Positions 7,618-17,892 of a stretch of DNA of 64,000 nucleotides are shown here, piece after piece (positions within the stretch are counted from its first letter, which is position 1; each line of letters opens with the position of its first letter). The notes below the pieces were generated by a model. That model ran no database searches. It had not been told where the DNA came from and worked only from the letters and a program-made list of their open reading frames with translations. This stretch comes from Plantibacter sp. PA-3-X8 (GTDB lineage: Bacteria; Actinomycetota; Actinomycetes; Actinomycetales; Microbacteriaceae): contig NZ_CP033107.1 in the NCBI RefSeq assembly GCF_003856975.1, positions 2,480,001 through 2,544,000 on the forward strand, in the 5' to 3' direction. Made by a program: the position numbers and the translations under genes.

Positions 7618-10600
7618 GTGTACCTGAAGAGCCTGACGCTCAAAGGGTTCAAGTCCTTCGCGCACCCCACCACCTTCGCGTTCGAGCAGGGCGTCACCTG
7701 CGTCGTGGGTCCCAACGGTTCCGGCAAGTCGAACGTCGTCGACGCGCTCGCCTGGGTGATGGGCGAGCAGGGGGCGAAGACCCTCCGCGGCGGCAAGATG
7801 GAGGACGTCATCTTCGCCGGCACGTCGACCAGAGGACCGCTCGGTCGAGCCGAGGTCACGCTCACCATCGACAACAGCGACGGCGCACTGCCCATCGAGT
7901 ACACCGAGGTGACGATCAGCCGCACCCTGTTCCGCAACGGCGGGAGCGAGTACGCCATCAACGGCGACACGTGCCGGTTGCTCGATGTCCAAGAGCTCCT
8001 GAGCGACTCCGGCCTCGGCCGCGAGATGCACGTCATCGTCGGGCAAGGACAGCTCGACGCGGTGCTGCGGGCGACGCCCGAGGAGCGACGCGGCTTCATC
8101 GAGGAGGCGGCCGGCATCCTGAAGCACCGTCGACGCAAGGAGAAGACGCTCCGGAAGCTCGAGGCGATGCAGACCAACCTCACGCGGCTGAGCGACCTCG
8201 CCGGGGAGATCCGTCGGCAGCTGAAGCCGCTCGGCCGTCAGGCGGAGATCGCCCGGGAGGCGCAGACGATCGCAGCGGTCGTCCGCGACGCCCGCGCTCG
8301 GATCCTCGCGGACGACGTCGTGGGCCTCCGGCGTTCCCTCGACGAGCACAACCGGTCGGAGAGCGAGCGCCACAGCGAGCGCCTCGTCCTGCAGGAGCAG
8401 CTGGAACAGGCGGAACTGCGGATCAACCGGATCGAGCAGGCGCAACTCGGCGACGCGGTCGACGACGCCCGCCGGATCACCTTTGAACTCGAGAGCGTGC
8501 AGGAACGCCTCCGGAACCTGTACACGCTGGCCAACCAGCGGCTCGCCCTGCTCGGATCATCGACGGACACGACGGCCGCCGAACCGCGGATCACGAAGCA
8601 GATGGTCGCCGACGCGACCGCCGAGATCGACGGACTGCGGGTGGCGGTCGCCGACGCGGAGCGCGCGTTGCAGGAGGCGCAGGCGGACACCCGCGCGAAG
8701 CGCGCCGCACTCGACGCGGTGGACGTCGAGATCGCGGCGCAGAGCGCGCTCGTGTCACGACACGACCTGGAGCTCTCCAAGCTCGCGGGCGCCGTCGACG
8801 CCGCCGGGTCCAAACTCGCCGCGGTCCGTGGCGAGGCGTTGCGCCAGCAGAACGCGATCGACGCCGCTGCCCTCCGTCTGGACGCCGCACGGCTGGAGTA
8901 CGAGGCGCTCGAGGACGACCCGACCCTGGCGGACGCCGCCGACTCCGGACTCGACGACGCCTACGAGGCGGCCCAACGCGGCGCAGCGGAGGCCGAGGGG
9001 GAGATCGAGGGCCTGCGCGAGCAGCTCCACACCCTCGAACGTGAACGCGATTCGCTCGGCGCCAAGACCAGTGCACTCTCGCGCGCCCTCGACCTCAAGA
9101 CCGGCTCGGCCGAACTCGCTGCGAGCGGGATCGACGGGATCGACGGGATCGTCGCGGACCGGGTGCAGGTCCGACCCGGCCACGAGTCGGCGGTGGCCGC
9201 AGCGCTCGGCACGCTCGCGGAGGCCGCCGTCGCCGTCGACCGGCACGCCGCCCGTCGGGCGCTCGATCACGCGGCCGACCAGGATCTCGGCCGGGTCGAG
9301 ATCGTCATCGCCGACGGTGCGCGACACGTCCCGGACGCGCCCGCCGGGTTCACCTCGGCTGCCGAGCTGGTGGAGGCCCCTCCTGGCGTGCTAGGGATCC
9401 TCGCCTCGGTCCTCGTCGTCGACTCGCTCGACGACGCGATCGCGGCGTACGACCGACTCGGCTCGTCACTCAGCGCGTTCACCCTCGTGACCCGTGACGG
9501 CGCGGTCGTCACGGACAGCATCGTCCGCGGGGGGAGCGGCGGAGCGCAGAGCCGCATCGAACTGCTGGCTGAACGCGATGCGGCAGCCGATCGACACGGC
9601 GAGGTCGAGTCGCTCATCGAACGGGCGCGCTTCGCTCTGGCCGAGCAGCGCACGATCCTGCAGGAGGCGAAGCAGACCGCGCAGGCGGCGCTTAGCGCCC
9701 TCCGCGAGTTCGACGCCAACCGTGCCTCACAGGCCGAGCGCGTGAACCGGGTCACGGTTCGGTACGAATCCGCGCAGGCCGAACACGACCGCCTCCTCGC
9801 AGCTGCCGGGACGGCGGAGGCGGCCGTCGCCGACGCCGCTGCCGCCGTGGAGCGGGCCAAGCTGGACCACGACACCGCTCGCGCGCGTCCACGACCGCTC
9901 CTCGACGTCTCGGCACGCGACGGGCTCTCCGCCGAACTGGACGCGGCGCGCGAGGCCGAAGTGCAGCACCGCCTCCTCCTCGAGACCGCGCGCGAACGCG
10001 TGCGGGCGGAGGAGCTCGCGGTCGCGAACCTCGAGCGGCAGCGGCAGGCCGACCAGGCGGCAGCTGAGGAAGCGGCTCGGCGTGCCGTCATCCGTGCGCG
10101 CCAGGCCGCGGCCGCCACCGCGGTGACGGAGGCGCTCCCGCCCGTCCTCGACTCGGCCGACCGGTCGGTCACCGAGGCCCGCGTCGCCCTCGCGGCAGCC
10201 GAGGCGACGCGGTCCAGCCGGAACGCCGAACTCGTGCGACTGCGCGGCGAGGAGCACACGCTCCGGCAGCGGCTGCAGGTCGTCACCGAGAGCGTACACG
10301 GCCTCGAACTCCAGATCTACGAGAAGAAGCTCCACTTGTCCGGTCTGCTCGAGCGCGCCGGGTCGGAGCTGGGACTCGTCGAGGACGTGCTCGTCGCGGA
10401 GTACGGGCCTGAGGTTCCGGTGCCCGTCGACCCGCCGACACCCCGCGCGACCGCCCGCTCGGCTGTGCGAACGGCCGACGACACCGGTCCGGAGGTCTCA
10501 CCCGAGACGACGACACCCGACTCGGACGAGGCGCCCGAGGCACTTGCCGACGGACCCGCGACGCCGGACGCCGAGCCGGAGGAGGAACCTACCGAGGAGT

Positions 10601-11289
10601 CGGACGACGTGCCGACGACGCCCTACGTCCGCGCCGAGCAGCAGAAGCGTCTCGCAGCAGCGGAGCGCACCTACGCCCAACTCGGGCGGGTCAACCCGCT
10701 CGCGCTCGAGGAGTTCGCGGCACTCGAACAGCGCCACCGCTTCCTCACCGAACAGCTCGCCGACCTCACCAGCACCCGCGCCGACCTGCTGTCGATCATC
10801 GAGGACATCGACGGGAAGATGGAGGTCATCTTCGCCTCGGCGTTCGCCGACACCGAAGCGGCCTTCACCGAGGTGTTCCCGATCCTGTTCCCGGGCGGCA
10901 CGGGCAGCATCTCGCTCACCGACCCCGAGCACATGCTCACCACGGGCATCGAGGTGTCGGTCAAGCCCGCCGGCAAGAAGATCGAGCGCCTGTCGCTCCT
11001 GTCGGGCGGGGAGCGCTCGCTCGCCGCGGTCGCCCTCCTCATCGCCATCTTCAAAGCCCGACCGAGCCCGTTCTACATCATGGACGAGGTGGAGGCGGCC
11101 CTCGACGACGCGAACCTCGGGCGGCTCCTCACCATCTTCGAGGACCTCCGTCAGACGAGCCAGCTCATCGTCATCACGCACCAGAAGCGCACCATGGAGA
11201 TCGCCGACGCCCTCTACGGCGTCTCGATGCGCCAGGACGGGGTGTCGGCCGTCGTCGGTCAGCGCGTGGCAGCAGAACGCGCGAGCTGA
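7618..11289 (+). CDS. smc: Chromosome segregation protein SMC
   Basis: SMC forms the ATP-driven DNA-organising ring with ScpA and ScpB. The 1223-aa protein starts at GTG 7618 (MYLKSLTLKGFKSFA) behind a strong GGGAGAGGAGG ribosome-binding site. Walker A is GPNGSGKS at residues 31-38. Two long coiled coils flank a hinge near residues 500-640 (GIDGIVADRVQV onward). The signature LSGGERSLAAVALL and Walker B FYIMDEVEAALDD lie near the C-terminus. An unusual acidic, Pro/Thr-rich segment of about 65 residues (around 940-1003) interrupts the region before the C-terminal head. ftsY follows after 54 nt. Confidence 0.95.
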   Translation: MYLKSLTLKGFKSFAHPTTFAFEQGVTCVVGPNGSGKSNVVDALAWVMGEQGAKTLRGGKMEDVIFAGTSTRGPLGRAEVTLTIDNSDGALPIEYTEVTISRTLFRNGGSEYAINGDTCRLLDVQELLSDSGLGREMHVIVGQGQLDAVLRATPEERRGFIEEAAGILKHRRRKEKTLRKLEAMQTNLTRLSDLAGEIRRQLKPLGRQAEIAREAQTIAAVVRDARARILADDVVGLRRSLDEHNRSESERHSERLVLQEQLEQAELRINRIEQAQLGDAVDDARRITFELESVQERLRNLYTLANQRLALLGSSTDTTAAEPRITKQMVADATAEIDGLRVAVADAERALQEAQADTRAKRAALDAVDVEIAAQSALVSRHDLELSKLAGAVDAAGSKLAAVRGEALRQQNAIDAAALRLDAARLEYEALEDDPTLADAADSGLDDAYEAAQRGAAEAEGEIEGLREQLHTLERERDSLGAKTSALSRALDLKTGSAELAASGIDGIDGIVADRVQVRPGHESAVAAALGTLAEAAVAVDRHAARRALDHAADQDLGRVEIVIADGARHVPDAPAGFTSAAELVEAPPGVLGILASVLVVDSLDDAIAAYDRLGSSLSAFTLVTRDGAVVTDSIVRGGSGGAQSRIELLAERDAAADRHGEVESLIERARFALAEQRTILQEAKQTAQAALSALREFDANRASQAERVNRVTVRYESAQAEHDRLLAAAGTAEAAVADAAAAVERAKLDHDTARARPRPLLDVSARDGLSAELDAAREAEVQHRLLLETARERVRAEELAVANLERQRQADQAAAEEAARRAVIRARQAAAATAVTEALPPVLDSADRSVTEARVALAAAEATRSSRNAELVRLRGEEHTLRQRLQVVTESVHGLELQIYEKKLHLSGLLERAGSELGLVEDVLVAEYGPEVPVPVDPPTPRATARSAVRTADDTGPEVSPETTTPDSDEAPEALADGPATPDAEPEEEPTEESDDVPTTPYVRAEQQKRLAAAERTYAQLGRVNPLALEEFAALEQRHRFLTEQLADLTSTRADLLSIIEDIDGKMEVIFASAFADTEAAFTEVFPILFPGGTGSISLTDPEHMLTTGIEVSVKPAGKKIERLSLLSGGERSLAAVALLIAIFKARPSPFYIMDEVEAALDDANLGRLLTIFEDLRQTSQLIVITHQKRTMEIADALYGVSMRQDGVSAVVGQRVAAERAS

Positions 11290-11331
11290 TCCGGTCTCGT
11301 CCCCACGCGACGGGACCGCGTCGCCGACGGC

Positions 11332-11337
11332 TACGCT
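11332..11337 (+). promoter_or_regulatory. -10 box of a leaderless ftsY promoter
   Basis: TACGCT lies 6 nt before ATG 11344, in the gap between smc and ftsY, implying an independent leaderless start for ftsY. Confidence 0.5.
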
Positions 11338-11343
11338 GAGACC

Positions 11344-12222
11344 ATGGCTGCACGCACACCCTGGTCACTCTCCGGTGCCCTCAAAGGCATGTTCCAACGT
11401 CCGACGATCGACGAGACCACCTGGGAGGACCTCGAGGACGCGCTCATCGGCGCGGACTTCGGCCCCGACGTCACCGAGTCGATCGTCACGGGCCTGCACG
11501 CCTCCGTTGACCGCTACCGCACCACCGACCCGCGCGACCTCCAGCGTATGCTGCGCGAGGAGGTCGAGGAGCGGCTGTCGAAGTTCGACACGACGCTGAA
11601 GCTCAGCGAGCGTCCGGCGGTCGTCCTCGTCGTCGGCGTCAACGGGGTCGGCAAGACGACCACCATCGGCAAGTTCGCGAAGTTCCTCCGCAACTACGAC
11701 CGCACCGTCGTCGTGGGGGCAGCGGACACCTTCCGCGCCGCTGCCGTCGAGCAGCTGGCGACCTGGGCTGAGCGCGCGGGCGCACAGATCGTCCGCCCCC
11801 AGCAGCAGGGGCAGGACCCGGCCTCCGTCGCCTTCCAGACGATCGAGTACGCCAAGCAGACCGGCACCGAGATCGTCATCATCGACACCGCTGGTCGGCT
11901 GCAGACGAAGGGCGGGCTCATGGACGAGCTGTCCAAGATCCGTCGCGTCGTCGAGAAGCAGGCGCCCATCGCCGAGGTCCTCCTCGTGCTCGACGCGACG
12001 ACCGGTCAGAACGGTCTGTCACAGGCGCAGGCGTTCATCGAGCACGCCGGGGTGACCGGGCTCGTCCTGACGAAGCTCGACGGCTCCGCGAAGGGCGGGT
12101 TCGTCCTCGCCGTGCAGGAGAAGACCGGCATCCCGATCAAGCTCGTCGGTCAGGGCGAGGGCATCGGCGACCTCACCGGCTTCACGCCGCACGTCTTCGC
12201 ACAGAACCTGGTGGGCAGCTGA
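11344..12222 (+). CDS. ftsY: Signal recognition particle receptor FtsY
   Basis: FtsY docks SRP-bound ribosomes at the membrane; the GTPase pairs with Ffh (encoded at 14538). The 292-aa protein has an N-domain (residues 1-85) and the G-domain with GVNGVGKTTTIGKFA, DTAGR and TKLDG motifs and the GQGEGIGDL closing loop. The long acidic A-domain seen in E. coli and Streptomyces is missing, so membrane binding must rely on the short N-terminal helix. Its TGA shares a nucleotide with the next start (TGATG). Confidence 0.95.
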   Translation: MAARTPWSLSGALKGMFQRPTIDETTWEDLEDALIGADFGPDVTESIVTGLHASVDRYRTTDPRDLQRMLREEVEERLSKFDTTLKLSERPAVVLVVGVNGVGKTTTIGKFAKFLRNYDRTVVVGAADTFRAAAVEQLATWAERAGAQIVRPQQQGQDPASVAFQTIEYAKQTGTEIVIIDTAGRLQTKGGLMDELSKIRRVVEKQAPIAEVLLVLDATTGQNGLSQAQAFIEHAGVTGLVLTKLDGSAKGGFVLAVQEKTGIPIKLVGQGEGIGDLTGFTPHVFAQNLVGS

Positions 12223-12722
12223 TGGCGATCGAACACGACTACTTCGGCATCATCGCGACCGAGCCTGGCGGTGGCGTCTACTGGTCCGACAACATCGACG
12301 TCGGGGAGCAGTCCGTCTCCATCTCGTTGAGCGCCCCCGACGAGGACGACATCCCGGCCGACGCACTCGACCTGGCGGCGGCGATGATCCTCGCTCTGGA
12401 GGGCTTCGACCTGCGCTCGCGTGAGGCGATGCTGAGCGAGGTCGACGACCGCACCTCCGAGGTGACGGAGTACATCATCCAGGCCGTCGAGGAGCTGGGG
12501 GAGTCCCTGCCGGACGTCCTGGTCGACGAGTCCGGAGACCGCGACGTCGACGTCATCCGGTCGATGACGCTGCTGAGCGTCGGGTTCGCGCCGCATCAGC
12601 ACAACGGCGACGAGGCGTTCGCGATCTTCGAGTACTCGCTCGACGCGGACCAGCTCGACGGCGTGCTCATGGTCGCATACACCTCCGACGGCGAGGTCAC
12701 CGGGGTCACGAGCGAGGACTGA
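12222..12722 (+). CDS. DUF2004-like cytosolic protein
   Basis: A 166-aa acidic protein, start overlapping the ftsY stop by one nucleotide, so translationally coupled. The N-terminus (HDYFGIIATEPGGGVYWSD) and the C-terminal FEYSLDADQLDGVLMV segment resemble the DUF2004 family found beside other genes in Actinobacteria and Firmicutes; function unknown. No membrane segment, metal motif or DNA-binding motif is visible. It is convergent with lipA (24 nt apart). Confidence 0.6.
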   Translation: MAIEHDYFGIIATEPGGGVYWSDNIDVGEQSVSISLSAPDEDDIPADALDLAAAMILALEGFDLRSREAMLSEVDDRTSEVTEYIIQAVEELGESLPDVLVDESGDRDVDVIRSMTLLSVGFAPHQHNGDEAFAIFEYSLDADQLDGVLMVAYTSDGEVTGVTSED

Positions 12723-12746
12723 GCCCGTCAGGTCGAGGCGCCGGCC

Positions 12747-13763
12747 TCAGACCGCCTGGGCGAAGCCGAGTGAGGCGTCTGCGAGGTGCTGCAGTCCCTC
12801 GGGGACCTCGCGGCCCTTCGCGGTCATCGACTGCGCCCAGAGGCGTCCGGCGCGATAGGACGATCTGACGAGCGGTCCCGCGAGCACACCGAGGAACCCG
12901 ATCTCCTCGGCCTCCTCCTTGATCTCGAGGAACTCCTGCGGCTTGACCCAGCGGTCGACCGGGAGGTGTCGAGGCGTCGGCCGGAGGTACTGGGTGACGG
13001 TGATGATGTCGGTGCCGGCCTCGTGCAGATCCTCGAGCGCCTGACTGATCTCACTCCGGTCCTCGCCCATCCCGAGGATGAGGTTGGACTTCGTGATGAG
13101 GCCGGCCGCACGCGCCTGGGTCAGGACGTCGAGGGAGCGCTCGTAGCGGAAGGCGGGCCTGATCCGCTTGAAGATGCGTGGGACCGTCTCAACGTTGTGT
13201 GCGAACACCTCCGGTCGGGAGGCGAACACCTCGCCGAGGAGGTCGGGGTTGCCGGAGAAGTCGGTCGCGAGGATCTCGACCCCCGTCCCCGGGTTCGTCT
13301 CGTGGATGCGCCGGACGGTCTCGGCGTGCAGCCACGCCCCCTCGTCGGGGAGGTCGTCGCGCGCCACACCGGTGACGGTCGCGTAGCGCAGCCGCATCCG
13401 CTGCACCGAGTCGGCCACCCGTCGCGGCTCGTCGCGGTCGTAGTCGGCCGGCTTGCCGGTGTCGATCTGGCAGAAGTCGCAGCGCCTCGTGCACTGCGAC
13501 CCGCCGATGAGGAAGGTCGCCTCGCGGTCCTCCCAGCACTCGAAGATGTTCGGGCAGCCGGCTTCCTGGCAGACAGTGTGGAGGCCCTCCTCCTGCACGA
13601 GCGCCTGGAGCTGTCGGTACTCGGGTCCCATCGTCGCGCGGGTCTTGATCCAGTCGGGCTTCCGCTCGATGGGGGTCTGGGCGTTCCGGACCTCGAGCCG
13701 CAGGAGCTTCCGTCCGCCGGTGTCCGCCGCGGGAGCGGGTGCCGGTGCGCCGCAGCCGCTCAC
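12747..13763 (-). CDS. lipA: Lipoyl synthase
   Basis: LipA is a radical-SAM enzyme inserting two sulfurs into protein-bound octanoate. The 338-aa protein has both iron-sulfur motifs: [12 protein letters not shown] (CX4CX5C, auxiliary cluster) and CTRRCDFC (CX3CX2C, radical-SAM cluster). I place the start at GTG 13763, whose first bases overlap the lipB stop (GTGA), giving [19 protein letters not shown]. Longer readings run into lipB in another frame. lipB precedes it, so both steps of de novo lipoylation are one operon. Confidence 0.94.
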   Translation of the reverse strand: MSGCGAPAPAPAADTGGRKLLRLEVRNAQTPIERKPDWIKTRATMGPEYRQLQALVQEEGLHTVCQEAGCPNIFECWEDREATFLIGGSQCTRRCDFCQIDTGKPADYDRDEPRRVADSVQRMRLRYATVTGVARDDLPDEGAWLHAETVRRIHETNPGTGVEILATDFSGNPDLLGEVFASRPEVFAHNVETVPRIFKRIRPAFRYERSLDVLTQARAAGLITKSNLILGMGEDRSEISQALEDLHEAGTDIITVTQYLRPTPRHLPVDRWVKPQEFLEIKEEAEEIGFLGVLAGPLVRSSYRAGRLWAQSMTAKGREVPEGLQHLADASLGFAQAV

Positions 13764-14434
13764 GCGGCCGCTCCGATCGTGGTCACGGACGCGGCCGTCC
13801 AACCGGGCCGGAGCGCTTCGAAGATCTCGGAGACGCGCTCGGCGACGTCGCTCGGCGTGATCCCTCGACCGAGCTCGGCGCTGATCGTGGTGACCCCGGC
13901 ATCGGCGATACCGCACGCGACGATGTGGCCGAAGGGCTCGAGGGAGTTGTCGCAGTTGAGCGCGAAGCCGTGCAGCGTGACCCCCGCCTGCACCCGGACA
14001 CCGACGGCGCCGATCTTCGCGGCCGGTCCGCCGGCGACGGGGTCGACCCAGACACCCGACCGTCCGTCGATGCGGCGGCCGATGACGCCGAGCTCGGTGA
14101 TCGTCTGCAGCATGACCTCCTCGAGCAGGCGGACGTGTGCGACGACGTCGACCGGCTCCGGGAGGCGGACGATCGGATAGCCGGTGAGCTGCCCGGGGCC
14201 GTGCCAGGTGATGCGGCCGCCGCGGTCGACCTCGACGACCGGTGTGCCGTCGTCGGGACGCTCGTGGGGACGGGTCAGCTTGCCCGCCGTGTACACGGGC
14301 TCGTGCTCGCACAGGATGAGGTGCTCCGGCCCTGCTCCGCTGACGACCGCCTCATGGACCCGACGCTGCAGCGCCCAACCCTCGCGGTACGGGACGAATG
14401 CGGGCGCGAGCCCGGCGATGAGGAGCTGTGTCAT
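13760..14434 (-). CDS. lipB: Octanoyltransferase LipB
   Basis: LipB moves octanoate from acyl-carrier protein to target lipoyl domains. The 224-aa product (start ATG 14434, [16 protein letters not shown]) has the [18 protein letters not shown] signature, the KIGAVGVR loop with the conserved Lys, and the catalytic Cys in [11 protein letters not shown] further in-frame ATG lies 14 codons upstream, but a TATCGT -10-like box 8 nt before 14434 favours the shorter form. Coupled to lipA by a 4-nt overlap. Confidence 0.92.
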   Translation of the reverse strand: MTQLLIAGLAPAFVPYREGWALQRRVHEAVVSGAGPEHLILCEHEPVYTAGKLTRPHERPDDGTPVVEVDRGGRITWHGPGQLTGYPIVRLPEPVDVVAHVRLLEEVMLQTITELGVIGRRIDGRSGVWVDPVAGGPAAKIGAVGVRVQAGVTLHGFALNCDNSLEPFGHIVACGIADAGVTTISAELGRGITPSDVAERVSEIFEALRPGWTAASVTTIGAAA

Positions 14435-14537
14435 GGCCGCCACGATAGCATTGTTGGACGCCGTCCAAATACTCATCTTCCAGCCGTGGCGGCGATCGAC
14501 CGGGTCGCGTCGCGGTCTGCCCTAAACTGGAGGGATC

Positions 14538-16091
14538 ATGGCAACGTTCGGCACACTCTCTGACCGCCTCGCGGACACGTTCAAGAACCTCCGCACCAAG
14601 GGCAAGCTCTCCGCGGCCGATGTCGACGGCACCGTCCGCGAGATCCGTCGCGCCCTCCTCGACGCGGACGTCGCACTCGACGTCGTCAAGGACTTCACGG
14701 GTCGCGTGCGCGAGCGCGCCCTCGGCGACGAGGTGAGCAAGGCGCTCAACCCGGCGCAGCAGGTCGTCCAGATCGTCAACGACGAGCTCGTCACGATCCT
14801 CGGCGGACAGCAGCGGCGTCTCGAGTTCGCGAAGAAGCCGCCGACCGTCATCATGCTCGCCGGACTCCAGGGTGCCGGAAAGACGACGCTCGCCGGCAAG
14901 CTCGCCAAGTGGCTCAAGAAGGACGGCCACACGCCGCTCCTCGTCGCGTCCGACCTCCAGCGCCCCAACGCCGTCAACCAGCTCCAGGTCGTCGGAGAGC
15001 AGGCGGGCGTCCCCGTCTACGCTCCCGAGCCCGGCAACGGGGTCGGCGACCCGGTCAAGGTCGCCCGCGACGGCGTCCGGTTCGCCGAGCAGAAGCTCTA
15101 CGACACCGTCATCGTCGACACCGCAGGACGACTCGGCGTCGACGCCGAGCTCATGAAGCAGGCGTCGAACATCCGCAAGGCGGTCGATCCCGACGAGGTC
15201 CTCTTCGTCATCGACGCGATGATCGGTCAGGACGCGGTCGCGACGGCCAAGGCCTTCCTCGACGGCGTCGACTTCACCGGTGTGGTGCTCTCCAAGCTCG
15301 ACGGCGACGCCCGCGGTGGTGCGGCACTCTCGATCGCCTCGGTCACCGGACGCCCCATCATGTTCGCGTCGACCGGTGAGGGTCTCGACGACTTCGAGCC
15401 GTTCCACCCCGACCGCATGGCGAGCCGGATCCTCGACCTCGGTGACATCCTCACCCTCATCGAGCAGGCGCAGCAGAACTTCGACGAGGAGGAGGCGCGC
15501 AAGGTCGCGGAGAAGTTCGCGACCGACTCCTTCACGCTCGACGACTTCCTCAAGCAGATGCAGCAGCTGCGCGGCATGGGTTCCATCAAGAAGATGATGG
15601 GCATGCTCCCCGGCATGGGGCAGATGAAGGAGCAGCTCCAGAACTTCGACGAACGCGAGATCGTCCGCACCGAGGCCATCATCCAGTCGATGACCACGGC
15701 CGAGCGCACGAACCCGAAGATCCTCAACGGATCCCGGCGCCTGCGCATCGCCAAGGGTTCCGGCATGACCGTCACCGAGGTCAACGCCCTCGTCAACCGC
15801 TTCGAGCAGGCGGCCAAGATGATGAAGACCGTCGCCAAGGGTGGCGTGCCGAACATCCCCGGGATGGGTCCGGTCCCCGGTGCGCGGACGAACCGACCGA
15901 AGCCGCAGGCCAAGAAGAAGGGTTCCCGCTCAGGCAACCCGGCCAAGCGCGCGGCGGAGAACGCCGGCGCCGTCGAGACGCAGGCCGCCGCTACGGGCGC
16001 TGGATTCGGCCTCGGCGGCGGTTCGTCGTCGGGATCGGCAGCCCCGACCGAGGCGGAGCTCGCCGAGCTGCAGAAGTTCCTGGGTCGCTGA
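14538..16091 (+). CDS. ffh: Signal recognition particle protein Ffh
   Basis: Ffh binds signal peptides and 4.5S RNA and is the partner of FtsY. The 517-aa protein shows the NG GTPase (GLQGAGKTTLAGKLA, DTAGRLG, SKLDGDARGG) and a methionine-rich M-domain (MQQLRGMGSIKKMMGMLPGM) followed by the RNA-binding helices. A ~75-residue Ala/Gly/Ser-rich tail extends beyond the usual end. A TAAACT box and a GGAGG site precede the ATG. Confidence 0.95.
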   Translation: MATFGTLSDRLADTFKNLRTKGKLSAADVDGTVREIRRALLDADVALDVVKDFTGRVRERALGDEVSKALNPAQQVVQIVNDELVTILGGQQRRLEFAKKPPTVIMLAGLQGAGKTTLAGKLAKWLKKDGHTPLLVASDLQRPNAVNQLQVVGEQAGVPVYAPEPGNGVGDPVKVARDGVRFAEQKLYDTVIVDTAGRLGVDAELMKQASNIRKAVDPDEVLFVIDAMIGQDAVATAKAFLDGVDFTGVVLSKLDGDARGGAALSIASVTGRPIMFASTGEGLDDFEPFHPDRMASRILDLGDILTLIEQAQQNFDEEEARKVAEKFATDSFTLDDFLKQMQQLRGMGSIKKMMGMLPGMGQMKEQLQNFDEREIVRTEAIIQSMTTAERTNPKILNGSRRLRIAKGSGMTVTEVNALVNRFEQAAKMMKTVAKGGVPNIPGMGPVPGARTNRPKPQAKKKGSRSGNPAKRAAENAGAVETQAAATGAGFGLGGGSSSGSAAPTEAELAELQKFLGR

Positions 16092-16107
16092 GTCGAGCGG
16101 AGGTGGT

Positions 16108-16488
16108 ATGTGCGCGCTGAGGACAGCGGCTTCGGTCGTTGCAGTCGTCCTGGCCGCGGGCATGCTCGCCGGGTGCTCCGCTCCGCCTCCGGGCGAACGC
16201 GTCCTGGGCACCTGGGGTGAGGGGACCGGCGCCGCCGACCCGCACCTGGTGTTCACCGACGACGGTCGCGTGAGTGGTTCGGACGGCTGCAACAGCCTCT
16301 CCGGCTCCTGGCGCGCCGAGGACGACGCGGTCGTCGTCTCCGACGTCGCGAGCACCCTGATGGCGTGCCCGGGCGTCGACACCTGGCTGCGGGGGATCGC
16401 ACAGGCGACACTCTCGGACGACGGCCGCCGCCTGAACGTGACCGACGACGCCGGCACGCGGATCGGGACGCTCGACCGCGCTGAGTGA
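16108..16488 (+). CDS. META-domain lipoprotein
   Basis: A 126-aa exported lipoprotein. The N-terminus MCALRTAASVVAVVLAAG plus LAGC lipobox (Cys near residue 23) marks lipidation and anchoring on the outer face of the membrane. The rest is a META/HslJ-like domain with the typical SGSDGCNSLSGSW centre and a later Cys. Such proteins are linked to stress or antibiotic tolerance in some bacteria, but no role is shown here. Start chosen at ATG 16108 behind GAGCGGAGGTGG. Convergent with the ligase gene at 16499. Confidence 0.8.
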   Translation: MCALRTAASVVAVVLAAGMLAGCSAPPPGERVLGTWGEGTGAADPHLVFTDDGRVSGSDGCNSLSGSWRAEDDAVVVSDVASTLMACPGVDTWLRGIAQATLSDDGRRLNVTDDAGTRIGTLDRAE

Positions 16489-16498
16489 CGCCGCCTCG

Positions 16499-17641
16499 TC
16501 AGGCGGAGGGCTGAACCCCGTGTCGCAGCTCCTTCGCGAGCGAGCTCACCACCGCCTGCAGGCTGCCGCCGTTCGCGTGGGCGACGGCGAGCTGCCGCTG
16601 GTAGCTCGCGCCGTGCTCGATGATCGTGGCGATGCTCGCCAGTTCTTCTGCACAGCCGAGCCGACGGGCGACCGGCGCGAGGGTGTCGAGCAGGTCGTGC
16701 AGGTCGTCGGTCACGAGGCGCTCGTGGCCCGAGGAGTCGAGGATGATCTCGGCGTCCAGGCCGTACCGCGCAGCACGCCACTTGTTCTCGCGGACGTACC
16801 ACGGCTGCAGGGTCTGTAGGCGCTCTCCGGCGTCGAGGCGGTCGGACAGGTGCTCGGTGAGGCAGTGGATGAGCGAGGCGAGGGCCCCGAACTCCGCGAC
16901 GGTCGACGCTCCGTCGCACGCACGCATCTCCACCGTGCCCCACTGCGGCGACGGTCGCACGTCCCAGCGGACCTCGGTGTGGTCCTCGATGATGCCGGTC
17001 ACCGTCATGTCGTCGACGTAGGCCTCGAACTGCTCCCAGTCCGAGAGTTGGTAGGGGAGGCCCGCCGTCGGGAGCTGCTGGAACATGAGCGCGCGGTTCG
17101 ACGCGTACCCGGTGTCGACCCCGCCCCAGTAGGGGCTGGACGCCGATAGCGCCTGGAGGTGGGGCAGATAGGTCAGCAGCCCGTTCATGATCGGGAGGAC
17201 CTTGTCGACCGTCTCGACGCCGACGTGCGCGTGCACGCCCCAGATCATCATGTTGCGACCCCACCACTGGGTGCGGTCGATGAGCTTGTGGTAGCGGGGC
17301 TTGTCGGTGACCTGCTGGTCGTACCACTGGCCGAACGGGTGCGAACCGCTGCAGATGAGTTCGACGCCCATCGGATCCGTGATCGCCCGCACCTCGGCCA
17401 GCTGGCCTTCGAGGTCCGCGATCGCCTCGGGGACCGTGTGGTGCACACCCGAGACGAGTTCGACGGTGTTGAGCAGCAGCTCGTTGGTGATCTGCGAATG
17501 ATCGGAACCGTCGCTCTTGCGAAGTTCCGACAGGACGGTGTCCGCTGCGCCGACGAGATCGCCGGTGTCGCGGTCGACGAGGGCGACCTCCCATTCGAGG
17601 CCGACGGTCGAACGCTCGGATCTGGCGAACTCGATGGGCAT
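16499..17641 (-). CDS. ybdK: YbdK-type glutamate-cysteine ligase family protein
   Basis: A 380-aa carboxylate-amine ligase of the GCS2/YbdK family. Recognisable segments are VGLEWEVALVDRDTGDL at the N-terminus, ELICSGSHPFGQWYDQ and the HAHVGVE metal/substrate loop. E. coli YbdK has weak glutamate-cysteine ligase activity; in Actinobacteria, which use mycothiol rather than glutathione, the physiological product is unclear. Start ATG 17641 (MPIEFARSERSTVG). Single gene, convergent with the META lipoprotein and divergent from rpsP. Confidence 0.85.
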   Translation of the reverse strand: MPIEFARSERSTVGLEWEVALVDRDTGDLVGAADTVLSELRKSDGSDHSQITNELLLNTVELVSGVHHTVPEAIADLEGQLAEVRAITDPMGVELICSGSHPFGQWYDQQVTDKPRYHKLIDRTQWWGRNMMIWGVHAHVGVETVDKVLPIMNGLLTYLPHLQALSASSPYWGGVDTGYASNRALMFQQLPTAGLPYQLSDWEQFEAYVDDMTVTGIIEDHTEVRWDVRPSPQWGTVEMRACDGASTVAEFGALASLIHCLTEHLSDRLDAGERLQTLQPWYVRENKWRAARYGLDAEIILDSSGHERLVTDDLHDLLDTLAPVARRLGCAEELASIATIIEHGASYQRQLAVAHANGGSLQAVVSSLAKELRHGVQPSA

Positions 17642-17892
17642 TGGCGTCGACCTCCCGCAGGGCGCGGCCGGATGCCACGCGCCAGCCCATCTTCACACGG
17701 GGTGGAGGGGTCATCCGGTATCGGTGTCGCCGGATTACCCAGATCGCCCGATGTCTGGCAGAATAGAGAGTTGAGTCTGCGCGGAGTTCGACCCTCTATC
17801 CGACGCCCGCAGCAACCACAGTTTTCGCGTCGAGCGTGTGGCCCCACCTTTCGGCAGCGAGCACATCAAACATCACATCATTCAGGAGAATC

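Noticed and set aside
12747..14312. Extended lipA reading of over 500 residues
   Set aside because: The N-terminal third lies within lipB in another frame; lipB is complete, and the GTG at 13763 coupled to the lipB stop explains lipA.
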